Shown here: positions 44,303 to 45,742 of the stretch, one piece after another | Layout: the number at the start of each line of letters is the position of its first letter | Numbering within the stretch: position 1 is the first letter of the stretch | From: Deltaproteobacteria bacterium | GTDB taxonomy: Bacteria > Desulfobacterota > Desulfarculia > Adiutricales > Adiutricaceae | Reading direction: 5' to 3' | Length of the DNA stretch: 45,742 nucleotides | NCBI GenBank assembly: GCA_031271165.1 | Contig: JAISWF010000252.1 | Coordinates: forward strand, 1-45,742 | Notes under the pieces: model-generated | What the model was told of the DNA's origin: nothing | Database searches by the model: none | What the model saw: the letters and a program-made list of their open reading frames with translations, nothing else | Translations under genes and position numbers: made by a program

Positions 44303-44538
44303 ATTCCCCGAGATTTTTACCCCCTAAAAACGGCCATCTCGGGGAATGATGCGAGAGCAGGAAGGCAAATGCGAGGAAACCAAGTCATAGAGAGGGTTTC
44401 AGGTGTCCGAAAGGACTTTGTCCTGGTCGAATTTTTACAAAATTGTGGCAGTGATTTTCACATTATGTCAACCAAAATTAATCTCGGGGAATTTACCCCC
44501 CGTAAACCAACTTGTAGCAAGGGCTAAAAAGGGGTAGG
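44303..44538 (+). promoter_or_regulatory. CRISPR leader with three copies of a 12-bp element
   Basis: ATCTCGGGGAAT occurs at 44336-44347 and 44481-44492, and inverted at 44303-44314. The first two of these by position (44303 and 44336) form a perfect inverted repeat around a 21-nt loop. The last copy ends 46 bp before the first repeat. Two copies are followed by a TTTACCCCC-type sequence. I take this as the leader because the array's degenerate repeats lie at the opposite end. Confidence 0.65.
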
Positions 44539-45598
44539 GTTACGTAACCCGAATTCCTCGAAAGAGGTTTGAAACTCGCTGCTGATTGATTCGGCCAGCA
44601 AATTAGCTGTGGTTACGTAACCCGAATTCCTCGAAAGAGGTTTGAAACCTATTGTTCCCAGATGGAGAGCTATTTCTGACCACGTTACGTAACCCGAATT
44701 CCTCGAAAGAGGTTTGAAACAGTCCACCTTCAGACTGCCTAAGGTCAGCGTGAAAGTGTTACGTAACCCGAATTCCTCGAAAGAGGTTTGAAACGGCAAA
44801 GAAAATTCAATGCCTTTTTCTTCTAAAAAAGTTACGTAACCCGAATTCCTCGAAAGAGGTTTGAAACACAACGGGGCCATTGAGAAGGGCGTAAGTTTGA
44901 ACCGTTACGTAACCCGAATTCCTCGAAAGAGGTTTGAAACGCGATATCCCTTATGACAAGGTGAGGCCGCTACTCGATGGTTACGTAACCCGAATTCCTC
45001 GAAAGAGGTTTGAAACGTGAAACTAATCTTCGTCTTCTTCGTCGTCCTCTTCCGTTACGTAACCCGAATTCCTCGAAAGAGGTTTGAAACAGCGAAGATG
45101 ATGGTCTTGCCTGCGCCGGTGGACGGTTACGTAACCCGAATTCCTCGAAAGAGGTTTGAAACGGCAAAACCTTATAGCGGATAAGGACAGTGGGTTTGAG
45201 TTACGTAACCCGAATTCCTCGAAAGAGGTTTGAAACCTATCAATCCTAACCAGATCACTAGTTCTACTCATTTGTTACGTAACCCGAATTCCTCGAAAGA
45301 GGTTTGAAACAATTCGGCGGAAATATACTCGGGGACGTCGTCCCAGCGTTACGTAACCCGAATTCCTCGAAAGAGGTTTGAAACACTTCTCTAAGCTCTG
45401 GAGAAAAGCCCCACACTAGCCTTGTTACGTAACCCGACTTCCTCGAAAGAAGTTTGAAACGCTGGAGTTGGTACCACTCTTCGACTAACTCACCTTCCGT
45501 TACGTAGCCCGACTTCCTCGAAAGAGGTTTGAAACGCTGGAGTTGATGCCATTCTTTGACGAGCTCACCTTCCGTTACGTAACCCGACTTCCTCGAAA
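44539..45598 (+). CRISPR. CRISPR array: 14 full 37-bp repeats, one truncated, 14 spacers
   Basis: The repeat starts GTTACGTAAC (a 10-bp palindrome), contains the hairpin CCTC-GAAA-GAGG and ends GGTTTGAAAC. Repeats start at 44539, 44612, 44684, 44758, 44831, 44904, 44980, 45054, 45126, 45200, 45274, 45348, 45424, 45499 and 45574. Spacers are 35-39 nt. The first twelve repeats are identical; those at 45424 and 45499 have two or more changes, and the last stops after 25 bases, marking the trailer end. Direction is therefore plus, with the leader before 44539. No cas gene is in the window, so the type is unknown; the GAAAC 3' end and lengths would fit a type I or III system. Confidence 0.97.
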
Positions 45599-45742
45599 TT
45601 ATCCTGAGCTATTATTGATCGACCAGTAAAAAGTCTATTTTTTCGTTTTTGTCATTTTTAACTTCTTGATATTACTGACAAAAAATTTAAGAATTCAGGT
45701 TTTTGAGGGTTTTTACCGGTTGATCATTATTGTCTCTAACCC
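45599..45742. other. Sequence after the array, nothing recognised
   Basis: AT-rich sequence with several T runs and no open frame of note, cut by the window edge. cas genes, if linked, would lie further on. Confidence 0.5.

Noticed and set aside
44524-45271. Minus-strand open frames across the CRISPR array repeating FKPLSRNSGYVT-like peptides
   Set aside because: They are translations of the CRISPR repeat itself; the 37-nt repeats with 35-39-nt unique spacers explain them.
45461-45573. Spacers 13 and 14 as a simple recent duplication
   Set aside because: Six differences in 38 nt, mostly silent or conservative in a shared frame, while the flanking repeats differ only slightly; this fits related targets better.

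Overview
The window looks like a chromosomal segment of an anaerobic, Gram-negative, Desulfobacterota/Deltaproteobacteria-like bacterium. The reasons are the RpoH-type sigma factor, lipoprotein and LolB-like envelope genes, SPOR/TPR envelope genes, and an anaerobe-style CobN plus ChlI/ChlD chelatase set under a cobalamin riboswitch. The lineage is an inference; no rRNA gene or species marker is present.

Region 1 (1-11.8 kb, minus strand) is the conserved transcription/translation operon rimP-nusA-ylxR-infB-DUF503-rbfA-nrnA-truB-rpsO-pnp. Several stop/start codons overlap, a terminator follows pnp, and tRNA-Thr(UGU) lies downstream. rimP is preceded by a leader hairpin with a T-rich tract.

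Region 2 (12.3-28.3 kb, minus strand) is a tetrapyrrole/cobalt operon. It starts with a well-formed cobalamin riboswitch and an intrinsic terminator, then a CcsA-like and a ResB-like membrane protein, a FecCD/BtuC-type permease, a CobN-like large subunit, a ChlI-ChlD (AAA+ plus vWA) protein, a stand-alone ChlI AAA+ protein, a second, divergent CobN-like subunit and a periplasmic-binding lipoprotein. No ABC ATPase is in the window. This is the most interesting block: it combines a metal/tetrapyrrole chelatase or dechelatase with importer parts and a cytochrome c/heme-handling-like membrane pair under B12 control.

Region 3 (28.27-35.1 kb) is an accessory island. It holds a truncated IS66 transposase, an MltR-like protein, a broken serine recombinase, an unknown two-gene module, a heavily eroded AT-rich DNA methyltransferase, an intact HEPN/MNT (HI0074/HI0073-type) pair flanked by two similar palindromes, a broken IS4-family transposase, and a candidate structured RNA with a strong terminator.

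Region 4 (35.2-43.2 kb, minus strand) returns to core genes: rpoH, a TPR lipoprotein, a LolB-like lipoprotein, a small acidic hypothetical protein, a membrane-anchored TPR protein and a two-SPOR-domain membrane protein.

Region 5 (43.2-45.7 kb) holds a 105-bp repeat inverted relative to a copy in the island, an AT-rich stretch, a leader with three copies of a 12-bp element, and a CRISPR array of 14 full repeats (37 bp) plus a truncated one, with 14 spacers. No cas gene is visible. Two adjacent trailer-end spacers look like independent captures of the same site in two related invaders.
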